Positions 17,701 through 24,333 of a stretch of 64,000 bases of DNA are shown in pieces; position 1 is the first letter of the stretch, and every line of letters starts with the position of its first letter. Position numbers and translations under genes: made by a program. The DNA comes from Azovibrio restrictus DSM 23866 (GTDB lineage Bacteria; Pseudomonadota; Gammaproteobacteria; Burkholderiales; Rhodocyclaceae), in assembly GCF_000429665.1 (NCBI RefSeq), contig NZ_AUCH01000013.1, forward strand, positions 1 through 64,000. Direction: 5' to 3'. The notes beneath the pieces are model-generated. The model was not told the origin of the DNA and did no database searches. It saw only the letters and a program-made list of their open reading frames with translations.

Positions 17701-20700
17701 GTCGTCCATGGCGGCAGCCGGGCCGAGGGGCAGCGGCGGCATGGCGCCGCTGGCCGGGCAGTCGGCCGCCTGGAGTTGCAGGGGGCAGACCTGGGCCAGG
17801 GCTTCGGGCACCGGCCCCGGGCCGGTGATAAGCAGATGCCGGGCCCCGGCATCCCGGGCCATCAGCGCCAGGCGGGCCGGCGGCAGGGTTTGCGCCAGGG
17901 GCAGGTAGCAGGCCCCGGCTTTCCAGATGCCGAGCACGGCCGCCGGCAGCCCGGCCGGGTCATCGGCCAGCACCGCCACCACCGTGCCCCGCCCGGCCCC
18001 TTGCTCCAGCAGGGCCCGGGCGATGCCGTTGGCCCGGGCATCCAGCCCGGCCCGGTCCACCTCGCCGCCCGCCAGGAGCGCCAGGGCCCGGGGCTCCGCT
18101 GCCACCCGTGCGGCCCACAGGCGGTCCAGGGTGGGCCCCGGCCGGGGCCGGGTCTCGCCCCATTCCCAGGCGGCCAGGCAACGGGCTTCAGCCGGCAGCA
18201 GGGCCGGGGCCGGCTGGTCGGCATAGGCGGGCTCTGCCGCCAGCCAGCGGGCCCAGTCGGCCAGGGCGGCGAGCCAGGCAGCCGCGCTCCGGGAACTGCA
18301 GCTTTCCGGGTTCCAGCGCAGGCTGAGGCGCAAGCCTCCGTCCGGCAGCAGCTCATGGCTGAAGGAGAGATCCAGGCCGGCCGCCGGAGGCAGGGGCTCC
18401 CCAGGAAAGGCCAGGGGCTCCAGGCTCAGGCCGGCGGTTTCGCCGCCGCTGGCCTGCACCGCGGTCAGGGCGAGCTGGAACAGGGACTGGCGGGAAGGCG
18501 CCAGGGCCAGGGGATGGCGCTGGCGGAACTCCCGCAGGATCTGGCTGGCCGGGTAGCCGGCATGGGTGACGGTGCCGGTCAGGGCCCGCTGGGTGTGCTG
18601 CAGCAGGGCCCCCAGCTCGGCCTCCGGGTCCCACTCCAGGCACACCGGCAGGACGTGGACGAAATGCCCGATGCAGTCTTCCGCCCCCGCCGGCCGCATG
18701 GAAATGCCGCTGCCCAGCAGCAGCTCCCGGTGGCCGCTGCGGCGCCCCAGCTCCAGGCCCAGCAGGCCGAGCAGCAGGGCATGCAGGCCGATGCCCCGGG
18801 CCTGGGCCAGCTCCCGGAGGGCCGCCACCTCCCCGGGCTTGAGGCATTCCCCGCCGATCTCTTCTGCAGCAGACGTTTCCGGCCCTGGCCGCTCCAGTGC
18901 CTGTCCGGCAAAGGCGGCACCGCCCTCCTGCACCAGGCTGTCCAGACGCTGGCCCCAGAAGGCCCGGTCCAGCTCGGCCTGGGCCGACTCCCGGTAGGTC
19001 CGGGCCGCCTGGCTGGCCAGCTGGATGCCGTGGGCGGCCGGCGGCAGGGACTGCCCGGCCAGCAGGGCAAGCAGCTCGCTTTCCAGGCGCCGGGCCGAAA
19101 CCCCATCCACCACGCTGTGGTGCAGGACATACCAGAACAGGCAGCGGCCCTCCTCTTCCCCGGCCTCGGGCTGTAATTCCAGGAGCCCGGCCCGGACCAG
19201 GGGCGGCGCCTGCAGATCGAAGGCAGTGCCGGCCTGACGGGCCAGATAATCCCTGGCGGCTGCCGCCGGGAGATGCTCACGCTGCAGACGGGCACTGGCC
19301 GGCAAAGCCCCGGCCTCCAGGGTGTACCACTGCAACTCCCCTCCCGGGGCGCGCCGGAACCCCGTGCGCAGGGCGCCGTGCCGCGCCAGCAGGGCCTGCC
19401 AGGCAAAATCCAGGGGCTCGCCCCTGGAGGCCAGGGGAACCCCCAGAGTGAACACCTGGACGATATGGGCGGCCCCAGGAGGCAGCCCCAGTTGGGCCGC
19501 CACCCAGAAATCCTCCTGCTCCGGGGTGGCCGGTCCGGCGCTGACCTCGGCACTGGCAGCGGCAGGCAGCAGGGGCTGCATCCGGGCCGCCAGGGCTTCC
19601 ACGGTCAGAGCCGCCAGGACATCCTGCACCGCCACCCCGTAACCCGCCGCCTGGAGCTGCTGGCTCACGGCAATGGCGAGCAGGCTGGTGCCGCCTACGG
19701 CAAAGAAATTGTCCCCGGCCATGATGGGCGCAAAACCCAACAGCGCCTCCCAGGTCCGGGCCACCAGTTGTTCCCGCTCACCCCGGGGAGGACGCCCCTG
19801 GGGTGCGGCCGCCCCAGGCAGCTGCAACTGCATCAGGGCCTGGCGGTCGATCTTGCCGGCCGAGTTGATGGGCATGCGCTCCAGCACCAGGACCCGGGCC
19901 GGCAGCATGTAGGGGGGCAGGCTCAGGGCCAGGTAAGCACGCCAGTCCTCGGCCTCGGCCGCTGCCCGCCGGGGGCTTTCCACATAGGCCAGGAGCCGCC
20001 CGTCCTCAGCCCGGGCGGCCGCCCGGCTGACCAGGGGATGGCGCATCAGGGCGGCCTCGATCTCCCCCAGGGAAACGGACTGGCCGGATACCTTGACCAT
20101 GTCGTCGGCCCGTCCCAGGGTCTCGAGGCAGCCTTCGGCATTCCAGCGGCCCAGGTCATGGGTGCGGTAGGCCCGGCCGTAGGGGGTGTCGGTGAAATAC
20201 CTGGCCGTCAGCTCCGGCTGGCCCAGATAACCGGGGGAAACCCCGGTGCCCACGACGCAGATTTCCCCCGTGGCCCCCGGCGCCACCTCCTGCCCGTCCT
20301 CGTCCAGCAGGTACACGGCGGTGTTGGTGAACGGCCGGCCGCTGGGCAGGGGCCCGCTTCCTGCCGGATCCACCTGGAGCATGCAGATGGTGCCGCAGAC
20401 CTCGGTGGCCCCATGCATGTTCCAGTACGCCAGATGCCGGGCGTAATGGCGGGCATCGTCCGCATTGGGCCGCTCCCCGGCCGTCAGGATGCAGCGCAGC
20501 CCGGTGGGCACGGCGCCGCCCAGAAGGCGCAGGTAGGAAGGGGTGAATAGGGCGATGGAAACCCGCTCCCGGGACATCAGCTCCAGGAGCCGGGCCGGCG
20601 CATCCAGGAGCTCCCGGCTGACCGGCACGAAGGCGGCCCCGGCCAGGAGGGGCATGCACAACTCCCGAAAACCCAGGATGAACCCTGGGGAAGTGGCCAG

Positions 20701-21324
20701 CAACACCCGGTCCGCCGGGGTGATGGCATGGGCCTCCACATGGCCGAGGGCCATGTTCACGACGGCCTGATGGCGGATCATCACCCCCTTGGGCTGGCCC
20801 GTGGAGCCGGAAGTAAACAGGATGGCGGCCAGATCCTCCGGGCCCACGGCACAGGGCTGGAAGTCCGCTGCATCCGGATCGGCAGCCAGGGCCCCGGGCC
20901 GTATCAGCGCCTCGTTGCCCAGCAGCTGCCCCAGGGCCTCGGGTGCTTCCAGGTCATCCAGGAGCAGGAGCTGCCGGATGCCCGCCTGCTGCACCATGCT
21001 CGACAGCCGCTGCTCGGGCAGATCAGCCACCAGCGGCACATACACGCCGCCCGCCTTGAGAATGGCCAGAAACGCCAGGGGCAGCTGGCCGGAGCGCTGC
21101 ACCAGCACCCCCACCGCCTCTCCCCGCACCAGCCCCCGCGCCTGCAGCTGCCAGGCCAGGCGGCTGGAACGCCACTCCAGCTCGGCATAGCTGCAGGCCC
21201 AGGACCCGGCAGCCAGGATCGCCGGCGCATCGGGCTGACTGGCGGCCAGGGCGGCAAAGCCCTGGTGCAGGCTGACGAGGGACCAGTTCCGGACCGGTCC
21301 CAGGGAGGGAGGTGACCCATTCAT
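8767..21324 (-). CDS. Four-module NRPS with terminal reductase
   Basis: 4185 aa from ATG 21324 (MNGSPPSLGP); an in-frame ATG at 21360 is an alternative and the longer frame to 21507 is low quality. Domain order with approximate residues: A1 15-510, T1 515-590 (GGTSL), C2 600-1030 (HHSVVDG), A2 1050-1540, T2 1560-1635 (GGDSL), C3 1650-2085 (HHAIGDG), A3 2105-2600, T3 2620-2695 (GGHSL), C4 2715-3160 (HHAVGDG), A4 3175-3670, T4 3685-3760 (GGDSL), R 3800-4185 (SGASGYLG cofactor loop, YYVRSK). There is no epimerase, MbtH or thioesterase. The expected product is a four-unit chain released as aldehyde or alcohol. Pocket residues read by eye: A1 ILRSLAMGTK, A2 DAWSLGCILK, A3 DVSTVGAITK, A4 DGGSMAGVGK; A1 lacks Asp235, so its substrate probably has no alpha-amine. 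Very high GC. Confidence 0.95.
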   Translation of the reverse strand: MNGSPPSLGPVRNWSLVSLHQGFAALAASQPDAPAILAAGSWACSYAELEWRSSRLAWQLQARGLVRGEAVGVLVQRSGQLPLAFLAILKAGGVYVPLVADLPEQRLSSMVQQAGIRQLLLLDDLEAPEALGQLLGNEALIRPGALAADPDAADFQPCAVGPEDLAAILFTSGSTGQPKGVMIRHQAVVNMALGHVEAHAITPADRVLLATSPGFILGFRELCMPLLAGAAFVPVSRELLDAPARLLELMSRERVSIALFTPSYLRLLGGAVPTGLRCILTAGERPNADDARHYARHLAYWNMHGATEVCGTICMLQVDPAGSGPLPSGRPFTNTAVYLLDEDGQEVAPGATGEICVVGTGVSPGYLGQPELTARYFTDTPYGRAYRTHDLGRWNAEGCLETLGRADDMVKVSGQSVSLGEIEAALMRHPLVSRAAARAEDGRLLAYVESPRRAAAEAEDWRAYLALSLPPYMLPARVLVLERMPINSAGKIDRQALMQLQLPGAAAPQGRPPRGEREQLVARTWEALLGFAPIMAGDNFFAVGGTSLLAIAVSQQLQAAGYGVAVQDVLAALTVEALAARMQPLLPAAASAEVSAGPATPEQEDFWVAAQLGLPPGAAHIVQVFTLGVPLASRGEPLDFAWQALLARHGALRTGFRRAPGGELQWYTLEAGALPASARLQREHLPAAAARDYLARQAGTAFDLQAPPLVRAGLLELQPEAGEEEGRCLFWYVLHHSVVDGVSARRLESELLALLAGQSLPPAAHGIQLASQAARTYRESAQAELDRAFWGQRLDSLVQEGGAAFAGQALERPGPETSAAEEIGGECLKPGEVAALRELAQARGIGLHALLLGLLGLELGRRSGHRELLLGSGISMRPAGAEDCIGHFVHVLPVCLEWDPEAELGALLQHTQRALTGTVTHAGYPASQILREFRQRHPLALAPSRQSLFQLALTAVQASGGETAGLSLEPLAFPGEPLPPAAGLDLSFSHELLPDGGLRLSLRWNPESCSSRSAAAWLAALADWARWLAAEPAYADQPAPALLPAEARCLAAWEWGETRPRPGPTLDRLWAARVAAEPRALALLAGGEVDRAGLDARANGIARALLEQGAGRGTVVAVLADDPAGLPAAVLGIWKAGACYLPLAQTLPPARLALMARDAGARHLLITGPGPVPEALAQVCPLQLQAADCPASGAMPPLPLGPAAAMDDAYIIYTSGTTGQPKGVPVSHRSYINALAGTLERIGQAPGDRISLAAVPTFDASLWELGLGLLGGMPLVPVSQELREDPWALKDYYRRQGVTLAFHTPSYLRISQQQPFTGLRVLLTGGEAPSHADARQLQGQLDLWNCYGPTEATILVAMGQVCGDAPHERPLSIGRPLPNTRISLRHADGRPVPPGCVGELWLAGEGLARGYLNRPEQSRESFVDTGEGRFYRSGDYGCWTPGGALEIHGRVDQQIKINGQRVEPGEVERLLADFPGVVTALVLPDPGGPGEGAGQALRAFVVPAQDAPWTPEACLAWLAEQLPAHMLPASVTPVAAIPLGPNGKADGAALLRLAAAERVRLRPLQTPLDPFEARVAGVWQEILGQPVGRQDNFFALGGDSLRAVLLAHRLAAVLGQPVPARTLFAAPTLGAFAARVLALQEESSPGIALAPDLATEGEGEFWVAEQAGLDTRAFIMPIHQLWLGEQLAPVRWQAAWAALVARHGALRSCFAEDESGQLRRRTLVQLEAPLEWARVADAGAARAHVLARQGEALDMGQAPLWRAGVVEEEGGRAHFWLAMHHAIGDGRSLGVLLGELETLLAGQPLPAGAGDYAALSRREQRYLASPQRARDETYWRGQLARLSPACGAEWALDFPRSAQARPGSHRFQVRLDGRLSAGLLTLAREHEASLHALLLTALGLEAGRRSGRGELLLGTTAALSETAEEGRIPGYGVNMLPLGLVLDGEDFGSRLRHTQAVLAAALAHGAYPFARIYREFWAQRPELRDPLRYPLFDLAVTENPARPGRADCRFTLPPLGEGELAYERNDHSPGQDMVLIHELLPDGSLLLAWHVNAALYARDTAAFWFTSLLASLRWLGAVPARAAQPLPELWPEEAERLAAWSRGALRPRPDLGFHQLFEALLARPGQGERPAVLTLAGSQSYQELEAAANAIAHALLQGGLERGQVVGVLSGRSPRLPAAVLGIWKAGGVYLPLAADLPPERQAFMARDAALTRLLLLDGLPLPGALAQCLEEGAVLRPEALPAGFLQRHGGAPGLATAGAELAYILYTSGSTGQPKGTLVTHASYVNTVLGVVEQLGLGVEDRCLMFASPSFDVSLSDLGVPLACGAALCPASEEIIAAPGRFLDFLARLRITLADITPTYLRLFAAEQLPLTLRIIVTGGEPPLPADVARLGPRLAYYNAYGPTENCITSTMGRLHGSGVGSDAESGSLTAGRPLPNTTVQVRAADGRLLPPGALGELWLGGVGLARGYLRRPREEAQAFVSSPAGRHYRSGDLGRWRGNGEIEIAGRLDGQVKLNGIRIEPGEIEAALEAHPAIRQAVVLLDTQPGGAEALWAWVCPAAPGVLPEEAEWRAFLASRLPPWMMPAGLLALPALPLTLSGKVDRAALGQRLAAGRPASGPSRRTPPRDGLEQALAAIWAELLGRESVFREDNFFSLGGHSLLAIAVAHRLERQLGQPVAARELFAAPVLADFAARLEELEPEAPLLAESELATEGQGEFWTAEQAGFPTGSFHLKLTLAVPGDCPGDETWQRAWAALVARHEALRTGFGEDARGRLVRRLTGTVPALEMGRPEHRSGALALIRAAQEAPLSMASPCLWRAGLARPADGSAPLFWLVLHHAVGDGLSLAILTGELAELLQERALPPPGETPGRAAAREQAYLASPAAQADAAYWAESLNQLLEQAPQALDEWPLDRPRPASRQALAEAGSHCWQVDLDAATAAALGALARQQGISLHALMLALLGIEVRRRTGRQGFLLGTAASSRHGAAQAGSIGYFVNMLPLARMPAPAATLAQVLAAMQESLARGLGHGRYPFARIYADFRRARGAGAGAQGSRYPLFDMGVTENPPVAPAQAGRFGFQPLQAPEVAQSGAPLEQSDYSLRHGGPAQDMLLIHEARPDGGLRLSWHVSAALLSRNHARAWFDGLRAWAAFLATPGVPLDEPPPALLPEERRWLAACQQGPRRSWPEATLAARFAGLARQQPEAPAIVGDAGERSYAQVDRAASALAQVLLDQGLARGEPVGVFTRRSPLLPEVVLAIWKAGGCYLPLAAELPAGRLAFMARDAGIRLLLALDGLSPPAELAALATVLRPELLDLPAQARVEQSRPEDPAYIIYTSGSTGEPKGVELLHAGLLNLGLAGAETLGLVAADRATQLFSPSFDGWIGDLAFAWAAGAALVPFRREEMDDIPGLLDKFTRLGVSVAAMPPSYLRLLGQAELPGVRLLMTAGEAPWAEDVRHYGARLRYVNGYGPTENTVGVTLGFLAPGTEEFSTGRPLANTQVLVTDSDGAWLPPGCTGEIRLAGAGLARGYLKRPELNAASFIDTPAGRQYRTGDLGRWTPDGELLVLGRADTQVKLRGQRVELGEIEHRLGAWPGVSQAVAVAERQPDGSATLWAFVTLEAGSPEPEPSRWAAHLGAGLPAWMLPAAVFRVERMPLTPAGKIDRKALLAQERRPLAPGLEAGGRTPPQGPVETRVAALWSALFEGRAVAREDDFFALGGDSLRAIAVINQLRQDYVCQVNDLYEQPLLADFARRCRPRAGQLHSLLSTRLQGDDPARLAAAREQALAPRRAAYAERNQAWAALDLGPRRAWGHVLLSGASGYLGIYLLRELLGQPGLQVSALVRAPDEAAARARLDALWRHYFAAPLPGPEAGLRVLAGDLSQPDLGLGAGQGDALARTLDGIFHCAALVSHVGHYEDFHAANVLATAHLLQLARRAQAEFHCVSTLSVAGRARPGPPRHFSEDDPPGSGEANYYVRSKQEAEALVIEARQWLPNACIHRVGNIAFASRGGRLQRGIENNAFFRQLVTFLQLGAVPDDVRAALCHVDRVAGAIVALAGAAALEHCNHHVETSRPETLADLVAPLAGRLRLGPLHGLLEELLAAGDPAQAGLLGETLENFGLLARHDQGARLESAVIACDRTQALLERLGVSWPALPSAGRQALLEAACRAAGLAGFPQERTRMPC

Positions 21325-21796
21325 CAAGCTGATCTTCGCATGTTCGTTATGCACTTCCATGAAAGCCGGACAGCGGGCCCCGCTCACACGACAGGCCCAG
21401 GCCAGCCATGATAGGGGCATCGCGCCGGCCAGACCAGCCCGGCGTGCAAGCATGGAGGCGGCGCCAGACCAAGGATCAGGGATTGCCGGTGCAAGAGAGG
21501 GGCTCACGGCAGCGCCGCAACCCGAAGCAAGGCCGGCAGAAAGAGCATGCCTTCAGGGAAGGGAGAGGGCCCGCCAGGAAGGCCGCGGGGACGAGGCCGC
21601 GCTGCCAGCCACCCGGATCATGGTTTTGCCGACCACACCCCGGCGCGCCCCGGCCACTTGCGCCCCTAACCAGGCAGGATATGGCGGAAAAACGGAAAAA
21701 TCAGTGATTTAGCGCCGAAACGTCAAGAAACCAGCCACCGGTAAAACTCGGGCAAAGCCCGGGGAAAACCCGCTGGAAATGCCGCAGGCACAAAGG
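21325..21796. other. Upstream region of the NRPS gene, no gene seen
   Basis: About 470 bases without a credible coding frame on either strand; the plus-strand frames here have skewed composition. TATCAT on the minus strand (plus 21407-21412) could be a -10 element but has no good -35 partner. The region must hold the NRPS promoter and separates the cluster from tRNA-Val. Confidence 0.4.
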
Positions 21797-21832
21797 AAAA
21801 ACCCCGCGCAGCCAGTCGCTGCGCGGGGTTTT
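21797..21832 (-). terminator. Rho-independent terminator of tRNA-Val
   Basis: Strong inverted repeat with arms AAAACCCCGCGCAGC and GCTGCGCGGGGTTTT around a short loop, lying directly after the CCA end of tRNA-Val on the minus strand. T runs on both sides mean it could act bidirectionally. Confidence 0.8.
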
Positions 21833-21836
21833 GAAT

Positions 21837-21913
21837 TGGTGGGTGGTACTGGACTCGAACCAGTGACCCCTGCCGTGTGAAGGCAGTGCTCATACCAACT
21901 GAGCTAACCACCC
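21837..21913 (-). tRNA. tRNA-Val (CAC)
   Basis: 77 nt including the encoded CCA (plus strand TGG at 21837-21839). The acceptor stem GGGTGGT pairs with ACCACCC. The anticodon stem CTGCC/GGCAG closes the loop TTCACAC, anticodon CAC, reading GUG. The T arm has GGTTCGAGTCC. The gene lies between the NRPS upstream region and gltX. Confidence 0.95.
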
Positions 21914-22014
21914 GATGTCTCGGAAGGCCCGCATTAAACCACAGCCAAACCTGCCCGTCAAACTTTTTTGCTCATATACAATAGGGACTTTTCGCCCCCC
22001 AGAATTTACAAATC

Positions 22015-23406
22015 ATGGTCCGTACCCGTTTTGCCCCCAGCCCCACCGGTTATCTGCATATTGGCGGCGCCCGCACCGCCCTCTTCTCCTGGGCCTATGC
22101 CCGCCGCCATGGCGGCCAGTTCATCCTGCGCATCGAGGACACCGATGTGGCCCGCTCCACCCCCGAAGCGGTGCAGGCCATCCTGGACGGCATGGCCTGG
22201 CTGGACCTGCAGCATGACGAGGGTCCCTATTACCAGATGCAGCGCATGGACCGTTACAAGGAAGTGATCCAGCAGATGCTGGCCGCCGGTACCGCCTATT
22301 ACTGCTACACCTCCCGGGAAGAGCTGGATGCCCTGCGCGCTGAACAGGAAGCCCGCAAGGAGAAGCCCCGTTACGACGGCCGCTGGCGGCCCGCGCCCGG
22401 CAAGGTGCTGCCGGCCCCGCCGGCCGGCGTGGAACCCGTGGTGCGTTTTTGCAACCCCACCGACGGGGTGGTGGGCTGGGACGACCTGGTGAAGGGTCGC
22501 ATCGAGATTGCCAACGCCGAACTGGACGACTTCATCATTGCCCGGGCCGACGGCACCCCCACCTACAACTTCTGCGTGGTGGTGGACGACTGGGACATGG
22601 GCATCACCCAGGTGATCCGGGGCGACGACCATGTGAACAACACCCCGCGCCAGATCAACGTGCTCAAGGCCCTGGGCGCCCAGGTGCCCCAGTACGCCCA
22701 CCTCTCCATGATCCTCGGTGATGACGGCACCAAGCTTTCCAAGCGCCACGGCGCCGTCTCGGTGATGCAGTACGACGAAGACGGTTTCCTGCCCGAAGCG
22801 GTGATCAACTACCTGGCTCGCCTGGGCTGGTCTCACGGGGATGACGAGATCTTCTCCCGGGAGCAGTTCGTCCAGTGGTTCGATCTGGACCACATCACCC
22901 CGTCCGCCGCCCAGTTCAATACCGAAAAGCTGCTCTGGCTGAACCAGCACTACATGAAGCAGGCGGGAGCCGCCGCCCTGGTGCCGCAGATCGCGGCCCG
23001 GCTCCAGCGCCGGGGCGTGGACACCGGCAAGGGGCCCGACCTGGCCCAGGCCATCGGCCTCTACCTGGACCGCTGCAACACCCTGAACCTCCTGGCCGAC
23101 GCCCTGGAAGTTTTCTACGTGGACATCCACCCCGCCCCCGAGCTGCTCGCCCAGCACCTGAGCGAGGAAGCACGCCCGGCCCTGGCCGACTTCGCTGCCG
23201 GCCTGGAACAGGTGGCCTGGGAAGTACCGGCCATCGCCGCCCTGATCAAGGAGACCGTGACCCGGCACGGCCTGAAGATGCCCAAACTGGCCATGCCTCT
23301 GCGGGTCATCCTCACCGGCCAGGCCCAGACCCCGTCGGTGGATGCGGTGGTGGCCCTGGTGGGTCGGGACACGGCGCTGGCCCGTCTGGCCCCCCACCGG
23401 AGCTGA
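22015..23406 (+). CDS. gltX: Glutamyl-tRNA synthetase
   Basis: 463 aa, the usual bacterial length. Class I signature motifs are present: TGYLHIGGARTAL (HIGH-type, residues 11-23) and GTKLSKRHGA (KMSKS-type, about residue 237). It charges tRNA-Glu with glutamate in the cytoplasm. The ATG at 22015 follows TATACAAT (about 21976-21983), a likely -10 element. Two tRNA-Glu genes lie just downstream, so the enzyme and its substrate are genetic neighbours. Confidence 0.97.
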   Translation: MVRTRFAPSPTGYLHIGGARTALFSWAYARRHGGQFILRIEDTDVARSTPEAVQAILDGMAWLDLQHDEGPYYQMQRMDRYKEVIQQMLAAGTAYYCYTSREELDALRAEQEARKEKPRYDGRWRPAPGKVLPAPPAGVEPVVRFCNPTDGVVGWDDLVKGRIEIANAELDDFIIARADGTPTYNFCVVVDDWDMGITQVIRGDDHVNNTPRQINVLKALGAQVPQYAHLSMILGDDGTKLSKRHGAVSVMQYDEDGFLPEAVINYLARLGWSHGDDEIFSREQFVQWFDLDHITPSAAQFNTEKLLWLNQHYMKQAGAAALVPQIAARLQRRGVDTGKGPDLAQAIGLYLDRCNTLNLLADALEVFYVDIHPAPELLAQHLSEEARPALADFAAGLEQVAWEVPAIAALIKETVTRHGLKMPKLAMPLRVILTGQAQTPSVDAVVALVGRDTALARLAPHRS

Positions 23407-23453
23407 GCGCGGCAGGAAATTTGCAGAAAAGGGAGAAAAAACTCAAAAAAGGG

Positions 23454-23482
23454 TTTACAACCCCAAAAGTGCTCCCTATAAT
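23454..23482 (+). promoter_or_regulatory. Near-consensus sigma-70 promoter for the tRNA cluster
   Basis: TTTACA at 23454-23459 and TATAAT at 23477-23482 with exactly 17 bases between. A GC-rich discriminator (GCGGCC) follows, as expected for stringently controlled stable-RNA promoters. The first tRNA begins about 18 bases downstream of the -10. Confidence 0.85.
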
Positions 23483-23500
23483 GCGGCCTTCTTTCGCGGC

Positions 23501-23576
<76 letters not shown>

Positions 23577-23622
23577 AAAGTGCGAAAGAAAAGTCAGGAA
23601 CTTGCCAGCCTGAACAGTCCGG

Positions 23623-23698
23623 GTCCCCATCGTCTAGAGGCCTAGGACACTACCCTTTCACGGTAGGTACCGGGGTTCGAATCCCCGTGGGGACGCCA
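23623..23698 (+). tRNA. tRNA-Glu (TTC), copy 1
   Basis: 76 nt with encoded CCA. Acceptor GTCCCCA with TGGGGAC; anticodon loop CTTTCAC, anticodon TTC. Same sequence as the copy at 23975-24050. Confidence 0.97.
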
Positions 23699-23736
23699 AG
23701 TTTTACGGTGCGCTGATTCGTCAGTGTTCCATGCGC

Positions 23737-23813
23737 GGAGTGGTAGTTCAGTCGGTTAGAATACCGGCCTGTCACGCCGGGGGTCGCGGGTTCGAGTCCC
23801 GTCCACTCCGCCA
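23737..23813 (+). tRNA. tRNA-Asp (GTC), copy 1
   Basis: 77 nt with encoded CCA. Acceptor GGAGTGG with CCACTCC and discriminator G; anticodon loop CTGTCAC, anticodon GTC. Same sequence as the copy at 24090-24166. Confidence 0.97.
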
Positions 23814-23871
23814 AAAATATTCGGTTTTCAGCCACGGCTGGAAGCGAAGGTAGTAACTGGTCTTTCGCGGC

Positions 23872-23947
<76 letters not shown>

Positions 23948-23974
23948 TACCGAGAGACCAAACGGAGATTCTGG

Positions 23975-24050
23975 GTCCCCATCGTCTAGAGGCCTAGGAC
24001 ACTACCCTTTCACGGTAGGTACCGGGGTTCGAATCCCCGTGGGGACGCCA
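23975..24050 (+). tRNA. tRNA-Glu (TTC), copy 2
   Basis: Second copy of the Glu gene. The Ala-Glu spacer is 27 bases here against 46 in the first unit and differs in sequence. Confidence 0.97.
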
Positions 24051-24089
24051 AGGTTTTACGGTGCGCTGATTCGTCAGTGTTCCATGCGC

Positions 24090-24166
24090 GGAGTGGTAGT
24101 TCAGTCGGTTAGAATACCGGCCTGTCACGCCGGGGGTCGCGGGTTCGAGTCCCGTCCACTCCGCCA
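24090..24166 (+). tRNA. tRNA-Asp (GTC), copy 2
   Basis: Second copy of the Asp gene. The Glu-Asp spacer is nearly identical in both units (GCGCTGATTCGTCAGTGTTC), showing that it was copied along with the genes. The cluster terminator follows at 24183. Confidence 0.97.
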
Positions 24167-24182
24167 AAAATATTCAGGAAAA

Positions 24183-24205
24183 GCCGACCCCAGGGTCGGC
24201 TTTTT
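24183..24205 (+). terminator. Rho-independent terminator after the tRNA cluster
   Basis: Stem GCCGACCC/GGGTCGGC with a two-base loop followed by five T, 16 bases after the CCA of the last tRNA-Asp. Confidence 0.85.
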
Positions 24206-24270
24206 CATTTTTGCGTCCGCCCCATGAAACAAATATGAATCTGCGGATTCTGGGGCGACAGCCGGCAGTC

Positions 24271-24276
24271 TATAAT
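24271..24276 (+). promoter_or_regulatory. Candidate -10 element for mltD
   Basis: TATAAT at 24271-24276, about 58 bases before the mltD start. The -35 at the 17-bp position (TTCTGG) is weak, so the call rests on the -10 alone. Confidence 0.45.
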
Positions 24277-24333
24277 CCCTCCATTCAGCAGGGTGTCCCC
24301 GGGGCACCCTGGCACCAACCGAAAGGACTCCTG

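Noticed and set aside
15214..19176. Plus-strand ORF of 1320 codons antisense to the NRPS (and others of 889 and 1091 codons)
   Set aside because: Gly/Pro/Gln/Arg/His-rich translation with no domain; an artefact of very high GC on the strand opposite a real gene.
7805..21324. Siderophore cluster with beta-hydroxyaspartate
   Set aside because: The SyrP-like oxygenase and PvdE-like exporter are suggestive, but no A domain has an Asp-like code and there are no receptor or iron-regulation signs nearby, so it is left as a possibility only.
21325..21507. Longer NRPS start up to 21507
   Set aside because: The added residues have no homology to an A-domain N-terminus or condensation domain; ATG 21324 (or 21360) fits better.
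21837..21913. tRNA-Val as an island integration site for the NRPS cluster
   Set aside because: No duplicated tRNA 3' end and no tyrosine integrase are visible between 1 and 21836.
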